Source of the DNA: Patescibacteria group bacterium
GTDB taxonomy: Bacteria > Patescibacteriota > Minisyncoccia > Moranbacterales > DUUL01
Length of the DNA: 48,720 nt
NCBI GenBank assembly: GCA_015493225.1
Contig: WGDO01000043.1
Coordinates: forward strand, 1 to 48,720
Direction: 5' to 3'
The translations under genes were made by a program, and so were the position numbers. The notes below the pieces were generated by a model, which did no database searches, had not been told where the DNA came from, and saw only the letters and a list, made by a program, of their open reading frames with translations. This document shows positions 9,204 through 17,250 of the stretch, in pieces. The stretch's first letter is position 1; each line of letters starts with the position of its first letter.

Positions 9204-9971
9204 ATGCAAAAATTAGTTTTTTTAGATACGGAAACAACCGGCAATGACACTAAAGAAGATAGGCTTTGTCAAGTATGTTATAAATTTGAAGATGAGAAAG
9301 ATGAGAAGGGCGAAGTTATCGAAAAAGGAAAGATTGTAACCAAAAATTTTAAACCACCAATACCAATTTCCGTTAAAGCCATGAGCGTAACACATATTAC
9401 TAATAAAATGGTGGAAAACGAAGAATCATTTAAGGGGAGCAAGACTGCTAAAGAATTGCAAGATGTTTTAGATGAAAATATTTTAGTAGCCCACAATGCT
9501 AAATTTGATATTGCTATGTTGGAAGCGGAGGGATTGAAAGTTCCAAGAAATATTTGCACCCTAAGATTGGCAAGATATTTAGATGTTGATTGTGAAGTGC
9601 CAGAATACTCTTTGCAGTTTTTACGATATTATTATGAAATGGAGCTAGATGTTATGGCCCATAGTGCCGAAGGAGATGTGCTTGTGCTGGAGGCTTTATT
9701 TAATCATCTATATAAACAAGCTGAAGAAAAAGCTAATTTTTCAAAGAATGATACTGAAGAAGAAAAAAGAGAAATAATTATTCAAAGAATGTTGGATATT
9801 TCCGCCAAGCCTTCTATTATTAGAAAATTTGTTTTTGGAAAATATAATGGTAGAAAATTAGCAGAAATTGCCCTGGAAGATAAAGGCTACTTAGAATGGC
9901 TTCTCCGCACCAAACGGGAGGAGGAAGATGAAGATTGGATTTATACTCTAGAACATTTTTTGGGAAAATAG
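9204..9971 (+). CDS. DnaQ-like 3'-5' exonuclease (exodeoxyribonuclease X-like)
   Basis: VFLDTETTGND (DEDD motif I), LVAHNAKFDIAML, AHSAEGDVLVLEALF. C-terminal FGKYNGRKLAEIALEDKGYLEWLL module. Confidence 0.85.
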   Translation: MQKLVFLDTETTGNDTKEDRLCQVCYKFEDEKDEKGEVIEKGKIVTKNFKPPIPISVKAMSVTHITNKMVENEESFKGSKTAKELQDVLDENILVAHNAKFDIAMLEAEGLKVPRNICTLRLARYLDVDCEVPEYSLQFLRYYYEMELDVMAHSAEGDVLVLEALFNHLYKQAEEKANFSKNDTEEEKREIIIQRMLDISAKPSIIRKFVFGKYNGRKLAEIALEDKGYLEWLLRTKREEEDEDWIYTLEHFLGK

Positions 9972-10057
9972 AAAAAGTGCACTAAACAAAAATATACAAA
10001 TCTTGTATTTTTTTGGCAGTATGTTAAAATAGAAATATAAAATAGTAATCTAAAATT

Positions 10058-10315
10058 ATGGCATCAAATACATTTCATGTTTCAATTCCTAGTTATATGC
10101 AACCGTTTGTTGAGGAAAGAATTAAAGAGCGATTTCATAAATCACCGGGAGCTTACGTGCAGGAATTAATTAGACAAGATCAACTTCGAGCCGAAAAAAT
10201 AAAATTAACAAATATGTTGTTGGTTGGTTTGGCGTCTAAAAAAGTAAAAATGACAAAGCAACGATGGGAAAAGTTAAAGAAAAAAACCATACAAGAAATT
10301 AAGGAGGGCAAATAA
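10058..10315 (+). CDS. ParD-like type II antitoxin
   Basis: HVSIPSYMQPFVEERIKERFHKSPGAYVQELIRQDQ (RHH antitoxin pattern). Stop is adjacent to the toxin start. Confidence 0.8.
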   Translation: MASNTFHVSIPSYMQPFVEERIKERFHKSPGAYVQELIRQDQLRAEKIKLTNMLLVGLASKKVKMTKQRWEKLKKKTIQEIKEGK

Positions 10316-10316
10316 T

Positions 10317-10682
10317 ATGAAAATAGTTTTTTTAAGTGAGGCGGAAACAGACGTTGCTAACACAATAAAATATTTCGTGAAGCAAGATGTTGATCTTGCC
10401 GATGTAATCTTTGATAAGATTTGGTATACCTGTGAGTTATTAGCTGGTATGCCGAGAATGGGCACTTCTGTGAATAATTTTATTGACAATGGTTATTTAA
10501 AGGAGTGCGAGTTAGGGAATGGGTTAACGGGAGAAGATTTTTTTGAGGATGTACGAAAATTTCCAGTAGTGGATTTTAAAAAGTTTCTTATTTTCTATAA
10601 GGTAGTCGATGACAATCTAGAAATCATCAGAATAATACACAGCAGTCGCGACATCCCAACAATTTTCGCAGAGGGAGAATAG
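10317..10682 (+). CDS. ParE/RelE-like toxin
   Basis: EAETDVANTIKYFVKQD ... RKFPVVDFKKFLIFYKVVDDNLEIIRIIHSSRDIPTIF is the ParE C-terminal pattern. Confidence 0.85.
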   Translation: MKIVFLSEAETDVANTIKYFVKQDVDLADVIFDKIWYTCELLAGMPRMGTSVNNFIDNGYLKECELGNGLTGEDFFEDVRKFPVVDFKKFLIFYKVVDDNLEIIRIIHSSRDIPTIFAEGE

Positions 10683-10712
10683 TGGTATTTTTATTTTTTA
10701 AAAAAATAAAAA

Positions 10713-10748
10713 AGGTCGCATACCAGTTAAGGTGAGCGACCTGTTGTT
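10713..10748. terminator. Bidirectional terminator-like hairpin between the TA pair and the DnaB-like gene
   Basis: AGGTCGC / GCGACCT stem, A-tract 5' and T-rich 3'. Confidence 0.55.
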
Positions 10749-10789
10749 TTCAATGGGGTGATATGAATATTATCAATTTTCCCATTGCG

Positions 10790-12118
10790 TTATTCTTTAT
10801 CCCTCCAGGTAAAAGTGGAGGGGTTAAATTTCAAATTAAGAGTGGTAGGAGGACCATACTTGAATATTCTGATTTCAGCATCTTCCCATTCTCCTTCTGA
10901 AGTATTATTGGCATAGTATTCCTCTCTATACAAGCATAGAATTAACCGTGCTAAGTTCTCTCCTTCACTGGTGCCAGATAGATCAGAGGGTAGAGGGCGT
11001 TTGTTTTCTCGTTTATTTACATCCTTGTTTACTTGGGACGAAATAACAATAGGGATACCTAAGTCATTGCCAAGAGCTTTGAAATATCCAGAGATAGCTT
11101 CCAGTTCTTCATTGCGTTTAGCAATTTTTTCTGGCCAGACTAGTTGCTGGAGATTCTCAATTACAACAAGATCTAAACCACTTTTCTTGTGTAATTTTCT
11201 GACTTTCTCCCCAATCTCCATGCTGCACATTCTCTTATCTTCCATGCAGAAAATGTTTAGTAGAGATTTCTTTTCTTTGACTTCAAAAAGGACTTTATCC
11301 AACAGAGAGAGTTCTTTTTTTGTTAGAGGGTTTTTCATATCTCCGCCTCTTTTTACTCTTTTCTCGTGAATCTGACTGCGGGAGACAAATAGTCGAAAGA
11401 AGATTTCCTTCGGTTTTATTTGGGGTCCGAAATAGGCCACGGGCAAATTATTCTCAAAGAATAATTTCTGCAAAAACCCTAAAGCCAGCGACGTTTTCCC
11501 CATACTGGTTTGACCCAGTATGATTGTCACATCATTAGGCAATCCTCCAATGGCATTATTTAAGGAGTGGATGTGAGTTTCGGCAACTGAAAAACTATCC
11601 AGCAGGCTATCCAAGTCAGCTGGTAAAGTTGTAGCAGTCAAGGAAGTTAAATTCATTGAAATAGCATCAAGACTCCTCCGCCATTTGGTCAAGAGTTCCT
11701 CAATAGAAATTGTTGTATCATATCCCTGGGAAGTCATATTAGATGACGAAGAGATTATTTGTCTTCTAATAGACTTCTCTTTAATTTTTTTAGCATAAGA
11801 AATTAAAGTCGAAGGCATAGGGATGACATCTGTTAGATTAGCCAAGTAGGCTGGCCCACCAATTTCCTCGAGTTCGTTACATTCCAGAATATAACTGGAT
11901 ACCAAAGTTAAGTTAAATATTTCATTTCTTTGACGTAACTTAATCATGGCTGAGAAAATTATTTTATGGGCATCTCGGTAGAAATCTTTTGCAGAAATGA
12001 TCTCCAAGATGTCTTCAAATAATTCCAAGACATCCTCCGCCAATATCAATAGCATACCCAAAAGGGCAATTTCTGCCTCCACATCAGATGGAGGAATCAT
12101 CTCTTGTAATTCTTTCAC
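10790..12118 (-). CDS. DnaB-like helicase/ATPase with substituted catalytic residues; likely GTG start at 12118 (ORF track start 12175)
   Basis: N-terminal MIPPSDVEAEIALLGMLL; Walker A GQTSMGKTSLA; Walker B position LVVIENLQQL; SSQVNKDVNKRENKRPLPSDL; LYREEYY. AGAGGTGAT SD lies before the GTG. Confidence 0.88.
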   Translation of the reverse strand: MKELQEMIPPSDVEAEIALLGMLLILAEDVLELFEDILEIISAKDFYRDAHKIIFSAMIKLRQRNEIFNLTLVSSYILECNELEEIGGPAYLANLTDVIPMPSTLISYAKKIKEKSIRRQIISSSSNMTSQGYDTTISIEELLTKWRRSLDAISMNLTSLTATTLPADLDSLLDSFSVAETHIHSLNNAIGGLPNDVTIILGQTSMGKTSLALGFLQKLFFENNLPVAYFGPQIKPKEIFFRLFVSRSQIHEKRVKRGGDMKNPLTKKELSLLDKVLFEVKEKKSLLNIFCMEDKRMCSMEIGEKVRKLHKKSGLDLVVIENLQQLVWPEKIAKRNEELEAISGYFKALGNDLGIPIVISSQVNKDVNKRENKRPLPSDLSGTSEGENLARLILCLYREEYYANNTSEGEWEDAEIRIFKYGPPTTLNLKFNPSTFTWRDKE

Positions 12119-12122
12119 AATA

Positions 12123-13121
12123 TCACCTCTTATATAAACTGACCCAGCCGGGCCAATTTTTTTTATCTTCACCATAAATATGTTTGAGATATCCTTCTAA
12201 ACCTAAGGCGGTTTCCGGAGAATATGCCCCAAATTTTTCTATGGCATATAAAATCTGACGAATTTTTTTCTTTTTTCGTCGGCTAATATGGATCCGACGA
12301 TCAACCACGGTTAGACCCAACATATGAGGAATTGTCTTTCCAAGATTGTCCTTGGTTTTTTTTGGTTTAATTCTAAAGCCGAACTTAGCTGGCACCGCTG
12401 ATAATTCTTGCTCAGTCTCTTCGGAAATTAAATTTGCAGAAACAAAGTTAATATCATCAACATAAATCGACCAAAAAATTTTTTCCCGAATGCAGATTTT
12501 TTCAAACGCATCACACATCGGTTGGTAAACTAAATTCAAGAGGGGCGGACTAGACGAAGCTCCTTGGGGTAAACGACGTTTGCCGTCATATTGATAAGTT
12601 GCTAGCCAGGAAATAATTTCCGCCAGATAACTTTCAATCCCCAACTTTTTAAGAGCTTCAAAAACCATTTTGTCATCAATACCTGGAAAAGCATCAGCGA
12701 TGTCTATTCCAAAGTGATGAGGATTTTTAGATTCTAGTAGTGGCTTTAATTCTTCAGCAGCCATTTTACTATTTCGTCCCAGAATAAATCCGAATGTCCG
12801 GGAATGAGCTGGTGACAAAGAAACAACCCATTGTCCCAGTGGTCTGAGAACTTTTTGTAGATTGGGATGTGGTTCTAGAATTTTCCTGTCTTTATGAGGT
12901 TCTTTGATGACGTAGGAACAAAAACCATATCGAAAAATTTGTTTTTTAGTTCGGCCATCTTTTTTAGTTTCCATTACAACTTTTGGTGTTTCGGCGACGA
13001 CAATAGCTTTTCGCCAGTGCTTTTTAGGAATGCCGGTTAATGCTGACAATCCACCCAATAACCAACGACGTCTCAATTTATTGGAGACGTCAACAACATT
13101 TACTCTAGAGAGTTGTTTCAT
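12123..13121 (-). CDS. Retron-type reverse transcriptase
   Basis: Motif A FGIDIADAFPGID, motif B LPQGASSSPPLLNLV, motif C YVDDINFV, motif D GFRIKPKKTK, C-terminal HMLGLTVVDRRIHISRRKKKKIRQIL. Stop is 4 nt before the DnaB-like GTG start. Confidence 0.9.
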   Translation of the reverse strand: MKQLSRVNVVDVSNKLRRRWLLGGLSALTGIPKKHWRKAIVVAETPKVVMETKKDGRTKKQIFRYGFCSYVIKEPHKDRKILEPHPNLQKVLRPLGQWVVSLSPAHSRTFGFILGRNSKMAAEELKPLLESKNPHHFGIDIADAFPGIDDKMVFEALKKLGIESYLAEIISWLATYQYDGKRRLPQGASSSPPLLNLVYQPMCDAFEKICIREKIFWSIYVDDINFVSANLISEETEQELSAVPAKFGFRIKPKKTKDNLGKTIPHMLGLTVVDRRIHISRRKKKKIRQILYAIEKFGAYSPETALGLEGYLKHIYGEDKKNWPGWVSLYKR

Positions 13122-13166
13122 TGTCTTTCGTCCCCGTTTAAATTTTTAATTATCAACGAACAAAAA

Positions 13167-13491
13167 GTGAGTGAGTACTTTGACCAGTGATCGAAAATGA
13201 AGGCTCCTGAGAGGGTTTCCCTCACTTCCGAGAAATCTGAAATTGCACCACGAAGAAAAAGTGGGATTTCATCCCACATTCCCCCCACGCAAAAATCCTG
13301 CGCAGCAGGCGAGTGAAGCCCACGCTCACAATCTCAGGGGTCCAGGGGTGTCCCCTGGGTTATTCCCGTTTATATTTCCTCCGCCGTCCGATTCAGAAAG
13401 CGGCCTTAAGACGCCTCGTAAATACATTGAGGGACACTCCAGACGAGAAGAAGTGTCTTAGTCTTTTCTTTTTAACGTCATTTCCTCACTC
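13167..13491 (-). ncRNA. Candidate retron ncRNA (msr-msd) upstream of the RT
   Basis: GAGTGAG (13491-13485, minus) pairs with CTCACTC (13175-13169, minus). Between them are perfect hairpins CCAGGGG-TGT-CCCCTGG (13342-13358), GTGGGAT-TTC-ATCCCAC (13261-13277), CCTGC-GCA-GCAGG (13297-13309), GACACT/AGTGTC (13433-13457) and GAGGG-TTT-CCCTC (13211-13223). GC-richer than its surroundings. Confidence 0.65.
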
Positions 13492-13497
13492 GATTTA

Positions 13498-13526
13498 TTT
13501 GTAGCACAAGAGAAAAATATTGTCAA
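13498..13526 (-). promoter_or_regulatory. Sigma70-type promoter for the retron operon
   Basis: Minus strand TTGACA - 17 nt - TACAAA. Predicted start at about 13491 coincides with the first base of the a1-like repeat. Confidence 0.7.
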
Positions 13527-13541
13527 TAAAATGCAGTAAAA

Positions 13542-15338
13542 TTATTTTAACTCATAAATCACTCCTGAAGTTTTGGTGGAGATTATCTTGGGGAATTGAA
13601 GAGGATTTTTTGTTGGCTCTAGATATTGATTTTGAAGGGAATAATTTTCCTTCTTTTTTGTTTTTTCTAAAGATAAAACTTGTTTATAAAGAGGAATTTC
13701 TTCTTTGGAAGTAATTAAATAAATATGGTTATAATTACTGGCATCAATTTTGGCAAAGTCATTGGGATTGAAAAAATAAACAGCTTGTTTCTGAAAGACC
13801 GTATGAAGGGGAGCAGAAATCAAAGACCAGCCGGAGCCAGATGATTTTTGACTAACCAGAATTAAGTCATTAGCTTGAAACTTAGTAGATAATAATTTAA
13901 CTTGATTTAGTAATCCGTCATTTTGTTTGGAAATTACAAAGGGTCCAATCATTAAAATATTGGAAACAATCAAAATAGTCAAAATTAAGTTGCTTATTCT
14001 TTTTTGCCGAAGAGGGTAGCGTTGAAATAAAATAACGGTGTATAAAATTCCAAGAGGAATAAGACTAAAAACAAAACGACGAAGCATCCAGGGATGGTCC
14101 AGGGAAATATTGGCATCTATAAAATAAATTCCGGTAACGCCCAGTAAAAACACCGGCATTAAATAAAGCCATTTTTTTTCTTTTAGTAATCTTATAACCG
14201 CTAAAAATCCCAGCACAAAAAATGGAATTAAATTATAAATATAAAAAACTTTTAGAGCATAAAAATTCTGCCACATTTTTGGTATCAATGAGTGAGCTGT
14301 TAGATTTTCAGAAACAGAGGGACCAGCATTTAAAAGTGAGCTAAAAAATCCTTTTAGAGTCGCCACAAAAAAATTATTAAACAAAACTATTGAAATAACT
14401 GATAAAAGAATAATTAGTAAAATTGGAATCTGATATTTTGGTATGTGAAGTCTGGAATGTTTTTTTAGAATTAAAATTAAAACCAAAATAAAAATGATAG
14501 CAAAAGATTCTATTCGAACAAAAACAGTTGGTAATAAAGGGATGAATACAAACCAAAACAGTGCCGAATCAAACTTTGGGGAAGAATTTTGCAGATATTT
14601 AATTAAAAAATATAAACCGGACCAAAGTAAACTGGCAAAGAAAATCTCCGAAAGAGTGAATTTGTAAAACAAGGTCAAGGGAATAGTTGTCGCCAAACCA
14701 ACAACTGCCAAAAAGGAAAATTTATCAGACTTAGTAATTTGTTTACTAACAGAGAAGAAAGCTAATAAAAATATTATCAGGGGTAAAGCATTGGCAAATT
14801 TTAAGAGATTTACCTTTGAGGAGTAGGCAAAATTCGCTAGATAGGCCGAATAGCCTGGTAGAAATTGACTGCGTAGGACAAAGTTGGCATCTCCTTTTTT
14901 CTGATAAAAAAATCCCGGAAAATTTAGGGCCTTGCCCTCACCGTATATTTTTGCAAAAGTGTTTATGGATTTGCTTTGGTGAGATAGGCTATGGTCTTGA
15001 TTTATTAAAAAAGCGGAAGTAGCAAGGGAGCCTTCATCACGACCACCAAAAATTGTTGGTACGGTAAAAGCAGACAAAACACTAATCCATAAAATTAAAC
15101 CAACCAATAACACCCGTTCTCTGGCGGAGCAAAATTTAATAATAAGTTTGTTTTTTCGTTGTAATCGCCAGAGCCAAAAAATTATTCCAATGATATACAA
15201 GCCGACAATGAGTGGATAAAATATTCCCAAAATAGCCAAAAGTACCGAAACCAACACAGCACCCGACCAAACCAAAAACATCAACTCAAAAATAGACAAA
15301 GTAAATTTATTTTCCCCGGAGGATATTTTTTTAGACAT
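13542..15338 (-). CDS. Polytopic membrane protein, possibly a GT-C family glycosyltransferase
   Basis: About 12 hydrophobic segments. FGGRDEGSLATSAFLINQDHSL and SLDHPWMLRRFVFSLIP in loops. Confidence 0.6.
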   Translation of the reverse strand: MSKKISSGENKFTLSIFELMFLVWSGAVLVSVLLAILGIFYPLIVGLYIIGIIFWLWRLQRKNKLIIKFCSARERVLLVGLILWISVLSAFTVPTIFGGRDEGSLATSAFLINQDHSLSHQSKSINTFAKIYGEGKALNFPGFFYQKKGDANFVLRSQFLPGYSAYLANFAYSSKVNLLKFANALPLIIFLLAFFSVSKQITKSDKFSFLAVVGLATTIPLTLFYKFTLSEIFFASLLWSGLYFLIKYLQNSSPKFDSALFWFVFIPLLPTVFVRIESFAIIFILVLILILKKHSRLHIPKYQIPILLIILLSVISIVLFNNFFVATLKGFFSSLLNAGPSVSENLTAHSLIPKMWQNFYALKVFYIYNLIPFFVLGFLAVIRLLKEKKWLYLMPVFLLGVTGIYFIDANISLDHPWMLRRFVFSLIPLGILYTVILFQRYPLRQKRISNLILTILIVSNILMIGPFVISKQNDGLLNQVKLLSTKFQANDLILVSQKSSGSGWSLISAPLHTVFQKQAVYFFNPNDFAKIDASNYNHIYLITSKEEIPLYKQVLSLEKTKKKENYSLQNQYLEPTKNPLQFPKIISTKTSGVIYELK

Positions 15339-15372
15339 AAAATTATTTTAGTGAATTAAAAATATAAAAAAT

Positions 15373-15426
15373 AACTTGCTACTCTAAGTATAGTATGACA
15401 AAGCCCAGGTAGCAAGTTTTTTTATT
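15373..15426 (+). terminator. Terminator-like hairpin
   Basis: AACTTGCTAC (15373-15382) / GTAGCAAGTT (15409-15418) followed by a T-run. Confidence 0.5.
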
Positions 15427-15767
15427 ACTAAAGTTTATTTAAAATGGTTATAGTAATTACCAAGTTTTTACCCTGTGGATAACTTGGTTTTTGAAATGGA
15501 CAAAAATTGATTTTGGGTTTATACTATAAGCGAGAATTCAAAAATAAAAATAAAAAGCAAAAATATAATTTAAGCAAAAATAAAAAGTAGGAGAAAATCA
15601 TATTTTAGTTTTTTTATTTGAGAATTGTTTCTAAAAATGAATTCAAGTACTTTTACAAATTTCACAAAATTTCAAAGAAATTTTGTTTTTGTTTTTCTGG
15701 AAATAATATTTAGACAAGCTCTTAGATTTCCAAATTCCCTTTTATTTTTTACCAGGAGGAGGAAGGT

Positions 15768-15884
15768 ATGAATTATCGAAAAGCTATTCGCATCCTCATG
15801 TTCAGTCCTATTTATTTTCAGTTGAAACCGTCTCAGCGATGGCAGATAGTGCAGGATTACTGCAAAGAATTTAATTCTCTATAA
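15768..15884 (+). CDS. 38-aa small ORF with strong SD (MNYRKAIRILMFSPIYFQLKPSQRWQIVQDYCKEFNSL)
   Basis: AGGAGGAGGAAGGT immediately upstream of ATG. Not in the supplied ORF track because of its size. Confidence 0.5.
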   Translation: MNYRKAIRILMFSPIYFQLKPSQRWQIVQDYCKEFNSL

Positions 15885-15925
15885 AAAAAGGCTTTATCAT
15901 GAAAAACAAATTTGTTATTATGTAA

Positions 15926-15996
15926 ACCGCCGGCGCTACAATGCTATTATGGCTTTGTAGAAAAAGATGAACCAATCTTTCGCCGACGGTTTTTTG
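15926..15996 (+). ncRNA. Structured hairpin ending in a T-run (terminator or small RNA)
   Basis: ACCGCCGGCG/CGCCGACGGT outer stem (9 of 10 positions paired), inner CTACAA/TTGTAG, then TTTTTTG. Confidence 0.5.
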
Positions 15997-16066
15997 ATTT
16001 TGTTGATTTTAAGAAAATAATCTTTTTCAAGCAATTGAATATTTCCAATAAAAAATAAATAATGAG

Positions 16067-16096
16067 TTGACTTTTACTTATCTCTAGTATAAGATA
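16067..16096 (+). promoter_or_regulatory. Sigma70-type promoter upstream of the small-ORF cluster
   Basis: TTGACT - 17 nt - TAAGAT. Confidence 0.45.
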
Positions 16097-16145
16097 ATAA
16101 TCATCGGAGAGTTGTACATTTATTAAAAAGAACCAAGGAGAAAAA

Positions 16146-16541
16146 ATGATTTCCGTATATAAAGTAGCAATGGTTTTGTTTGGCATAGAAATTATATTAT
16201 TTTTCTTTCTTATTATATGGCCAAAAATAATTGATTGGATTCTTTGTCAATATAACTTAGAAGAAGTAATCAAAACTGTCTTGAAAAAAAATAATGGCAT
16301 AACGAAAGAAGGGATCATTGAATCAGTTCGTCAGGAGTTAATTAGGACTGGTCTGCATGGTAATAATTCCAAGCTACCATACAGGGTAAAGAGAGAAATC
16401 GAAGGCATTCTAATATCCTTACAATTCCAGGGGTATGTAAGCGTGGAATGTCTAGATAAAACCAAAGTTATGCCTAGCCCCTATGGTTTTAATAACCATA
16501 GAGTCAAGATATATAAATATTGCCAGGAGGAGAAACAGTGA
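16146..16541 (+). CDS. Hypothetical protein, N-terminal TM
   Basis: AAGGAG-like SD upstream. MISVYKVAMVLFGIEIILFFFLIIWPKIIDWI. Confidence 0.6.
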   Translation: MISVYKVAMVLFGIEIILFFFLIIWPKIIDWILCQYNLEEVIKTVLKKNNGITKEGIIESVRQELIRTGLHGNNSKLPYRVKREIEGILISLQFQGYVSVECLDKTKVMPSPYGFNNHRVKIYKYCQEEKQ

Positions 16542-16738
16542 CTGACATGATGAAAGGAAATTTTTTTATCCAGGATGTCCTCTTCGGTATTTTACTGGTT
16601 GGTATCCTTGTTATTATCCTTAAGATGTATGAATATATTGATTGGGGAACGATGATATTCATAGAAAGTGGCTTGATTACTGTTGTTGGAGTGGTTTTGT
16701 GGGGGAAGAATAGTAGAAACATAATGAGGGAGGAGTAA
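16520..16738 (+). CDS. Small membrane protein (start uncertain; a GTG at 16539 after AGGAGGAG is likely)
   Basis: CAGGAGGAGAAACAGTGACTGACATG. VLFGILLVGILVIILKMYEYIDWGTMIFIESGLITVVGVVLW. Confidence 0.55.
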   Translation: MPGGETVTDMMKGNFFIQDVLFGILLVGILVIILKMYEYIDWGTMIFIESGLITVVGVVLWGKNSRNIMREE

Positions 16739-16743
16739 AGGCA

Positions 16744-16966
16744 ATGAGCGAAAATAAAGTAATGGCTAAATTGTCCGGAAAAAGGTTTGCTTATTTGTGA
16801 AAAACCTCAGCTCTGTGACAAGGGGAATAAAAAGGGCTATTTTGTTAAAGACGAATGTGGCAATATTATTTCTAATAAATGTGGGGGATGGTGTTGCCAT
16901 AAAGTGAATTGTGAACATCTCTGTATTATCCTCACAGAGGAAACAAAAATTTCCTTTGGGGATTAA
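16744..16966 (+). pseudogene. Cys-rich mini-protein with an apparent frame disruption
   Basis: SD GGGAGGAGTAAAGGCA + ATGAGCGAAAATAAAGTA..., stopped after 18 codons. The +1 frame reads LNCPEKGLLICEKPQLCDKGNKKGYFVKDECGNIISNKCGGWCCHKVNCEHLCIILTEETKISFGD*. Confidence 0.4.
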
Positions 16967-16983
16967 TGAAGGAGTACTTTGTA

Positions 16984-17028
16984 GACCGGGGAAGATCGAC
17001 ATCTTCGCCGGTCTTCTTCGTTTTTTTT
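16984..17028 (+). terminator. Intrinsic terminator
   Basis: GACCGG-GGAAGA...TCTTCG-CCGGTC followed by TTTTTTTT. Confidence 0.75.
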
Positions 17029-17250
17029 GGGAAGATATAACGAATTAATCTTAGTGTAGAATAGTTTTATAAAATGATTGTCAAAACATTTACTTTTTAG
17101 GGGTTTTTGTGCTAGACTGAAGATAGTTGAAACCGAGCATTCGTCGGTCAAGAATTTGCAAGGTTTATAAAAAAACAAGATACAAATAATTTATTGATTC
17201 ATAGGAACCGCATAATTTCCTAACTTCCTAACTTTCTAACTTCCCAAACA

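Noticed and set aside
12119-12175. N-terminal extension MVKIKKIGPAGSVYIRGDI of the DnaB-like ORF
   Set aside because: An SD (AGAGGTGAT) and GTG right after the RT stop give a more typical DnaB start (VKELQEMIPPSDVEAE). The extension is probably just overlap with the RT end.
12123-13121. RT of a diversity-generating retroelement or group II intron
   Set aside because: Motif B is LPQGASSSPPL (retron-like QGxxxSP), there is no maturase/HNH domain in the 332 aa, and no template/variable repeat pair was seen nearby.
13243-13504. Plus-strand ORFs 13243..13461 and 13313..13504 as genes
   Set aside because: They lie antisense within the hairpin-rich candidate retron ncRNA and have no recognisable motif or SD. 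Judged spurious.
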